A stretch of DNA of 5,147 bases, taken from positions 1-5,147 of the forward strand of contig CALYRV010000101.1 of the NCBI GenBank assembly GCA_945483525.1, in the 5' to 3' direction. The notes beneath the pieces are model-generated. The model had not been told where the DNA came from, searched no databases, and saw nothing but the letters and a program-made list of their open reading frames with translations. Source of the stretch: an uncultured Verrucomicrobiota bacterium. Lineage in GTDB: Bacteria; Verrucomicrobiota; Kiritimatiellia; RFP12; UBA1067. The translations under genes and the position numbers were made by a program. Shown in pieces: positions 4,233-5,147 of the stretch. Positions within the stretch are counted from its first letter, which is position 1. Every line of letters starts with the position of its first letter.

Positions 4233-5114
4233 TCAACGCATCATGCGGAAGGCGGCAAAAACAATGGCAACGAAGCCCGCCAGCGAAAAGACGTCCGGAA
4301 CCTGTCCGAAGAACAGGAAACCGAAGACCGCCGTGAAGAGGATGTTCGAATAGTCGAAGACCGCGATCTCACGCGGTGCCGCATAGCCGTAGGCGAGCGT
4401 GATGCCGAACTGCCCCATCGCCGCGCCAGCGCCCGCGCCGAAGAGAATCAGCACCTGCTTCCAGGTCATCGGGTCGAATTCAACCACCATGAACGGGACG
4501 GACGCACAACACGAGAATGCGCTGAAAAAAAGGATGATGAACGCCGGATCGACCGCGTGCCGTCGGAGCGACCTCACGCACGCATACGCGCCGCCTGCAC
4601 ACGCTCCGCCCAAGAGTCCCATCGCAAGCGGAAAGGCCTCCGCTCCCGCGAACCCCGGCTTGGCGATCAGCACGACACCGACAAAGGCCAGCACCAACGG
4701 CAACAGCTGCCGACGCGTCGCCTTCTCGCCCAAGAACAGCCACGCGAAAAGCACCGTAAAGAACGGCGCCGTCTTGTTGAGGGTCTGCCCCTCCGCGATG
4801 GTGATGTGGCTGAGCGCGTAGAAGTTGGCGAAAATGCCGATCGTACCGAGCGAGGAGCGAAGCAGCAAGAGGACTTTAGACTTTAGACTTAAGACGTCTT
4901 TCGTCTCACGCCTCACGTCCTCTCGCCTCCCGGCCCTCGCCCTTCCCCACGCCACCGCGGCGATTGCCAGCGCCACCAGATTCCTGAAGAAGCTCTTCTG
5001 GAAGCTGGAGACCGGCGCGCCGTAGTCGTCGCACAGACGAACGAACAGCGCCATCAGGGCAAACCCAAGGGCGCTGGCCGTTATTGCAAGGATACCTTTT
5101 GCCTTGTCGTTCAC
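4233..5114 (-). CDS. EamA/DMT-superfamily permease (RhaT-like drug/metabolite transporter)
   Basis: 293 residues with ten predicted membrane helices in two EamA repeats. Helix 1 is about 8-27, followed by the typical loop APVSSFQKSFFRN (33-45) leading into helix 2. Repeat one ends with the family motif TLNKTAPFFTVLFAWLFLGE (111-130). Repeat two runs about 163-290 and ends with the matching FDYSNILFTAVFGFLFFG (253-270). Family members move small organic metabolites across the inner membrane; the substrate cannot be read from sequence. The start is a GTG at 5114. An in-frame TGA five codons upstream rules out a longer protein, and no strong Shine-Dalgarno is visible. The loop between helices 2 and 3 is longer than usual and very polar (RREDVRRETKDVLSLKSK, 63-80). 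Its DNA is a heptameric repeat (4871-4920), so this segment looks like an inserted repeat. The downstream GH109-like gene starts 49 bp after the stop. Confidence 0.88.
   Translation of the reverse strand: MNDKAKGILAITASALGFALMALFVRLCDDYGAPVSSFQKSFFRNLVALAIAAVAWGRARAGRREDVRRETKDVLSLKSKVLLLLRSSLGTIGIFANFYALSHITIAEGQTLNKTAPFFTVLFAWLFLGEKATRRQLLPLVLAFVGVVLIAKPGFAGAEAFPLAMGLLGGACAGGAYACVRSLRRHAVDPAFIILFFSAFSCCASVPFMVVEFDPMTWKQVLILFGAGAGAAMGQFGITLAYGYAAPREIAVFDYSNILFTAVFGFLFFGQVPDVFSLAGFVAIVFAAFRMMR
4871..4920. repeat. 50-bp heptad-repeat element inside the permease gene
   Basis: On the minus strand the sequence breaks into units of about 7 bp: CGTGAGG, CGTGAGA, CGAAAGA, CGTCTTAA, GTCTAAA, GTCTAAA. 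It begins GGAC and ends GTCC. It encodes residues 65-82 of the permease. GTCTAAA/CGTGAGA strings are, from memory, frequent between genes in PVC and related environmental genomes, so finding one translated is unusual. Exact element borders are uncertain, and a net insertion of 48 or 51 bp is needed to keep frame. Confidence 0.55.
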
Positions 5115-5122
5115 TTTCTTAA

Positions 5123-5147
5123 CACAGAGTCACAGAGACACAGAGAA
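5123..5147. repeat. tandem octamer repeat CACAGAGW, running off the window
   Basis: Three adjacent copies CACAGAGT, CACAGAGA, CACAGAGA start 9 bp upstream of the permease GTG. Similar CACAGAG strings are recalled from intergenic regions of many bacteria. It occupies the place where the permease promoter or ribosome site would be expected, and none is visible within the window. Confidence 0.65.

Noticed and set aside
4237..4247. Palindrome CGCAT-C-ATGCG at the end of the permease gene as a terminator
   Set aside because: The stem is only 5 bp, lies inside the coding sequence, and no T-run follows on the minus strand.

Overview
This 5.1 kb bacterial window has two parts. The right two thirds (about 1637-5114) is a GC-rich, tightly packed minus-strand gene group. 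Its three genes are an EamA/DMT-family permease, a Tat-exported Gfo/Idh/MocA-type protein resembling GH109 glycosidases, and a multipass membrane protein of the DUF5009/HGSNAT-like acyltransferase group. The left third has lower GC. It holds a small P-loop protein and the first 32 codons of a secreted protein, both on the minus strand. Between the two parts, at 636-1636, lies about 1 kb with no convincing gene but many palindromes and repeats.

The host looks like a PVC-group gut or anaerobe-type bacterium (Kiritimatiellae, Lentisphaeria or relatives). This is inferred from the Trp-rich start of the secreted protein, the Tat-exported oxidoreductase-fold hydrolase, and short CACAGAG and GTCTAAA repeat families. 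No ribosomal RNA or marker gene is present to settle it.

The minus-strand operon reads permease (4233-5114), then a possible extended -10 promoter at 4222-4230, then the GH109-like protein (2777-4183). The acyltransferase-like gene (1637-2770) starts 6 bp after that stop. The last two are almost certainly co-transcribed. A joint role in handling amino sugars or acetylated glycans at the cell envelope is plausible: GH109 founders cleave terminal GalNAc, and HGSNAT-like proteins acetylate glucosaminides across a membrane. This remains inference.

The most striking feature is at 1223-1356. It is a geometrically regular 134-bp element made of five 12-bp boxes at an exact 22-bp pitch, the first box inverted, framed by perfect 11-bp inverted repeats at an identical 6-nt distance on each side. 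The pitch is not a multiple of three, so the repeat acts at DNA or RNA level. A separate three-copy array at an exact 21-bp pitch (1492-1546) resembles transposase-binding ends of an IS. A terminator-like hairpin at 1440-1475 could end a plus-strand noncoding transcript. In the permease, a 50-bp heptameric repeat is translated as an extra charged loop between TM2 and TM3.
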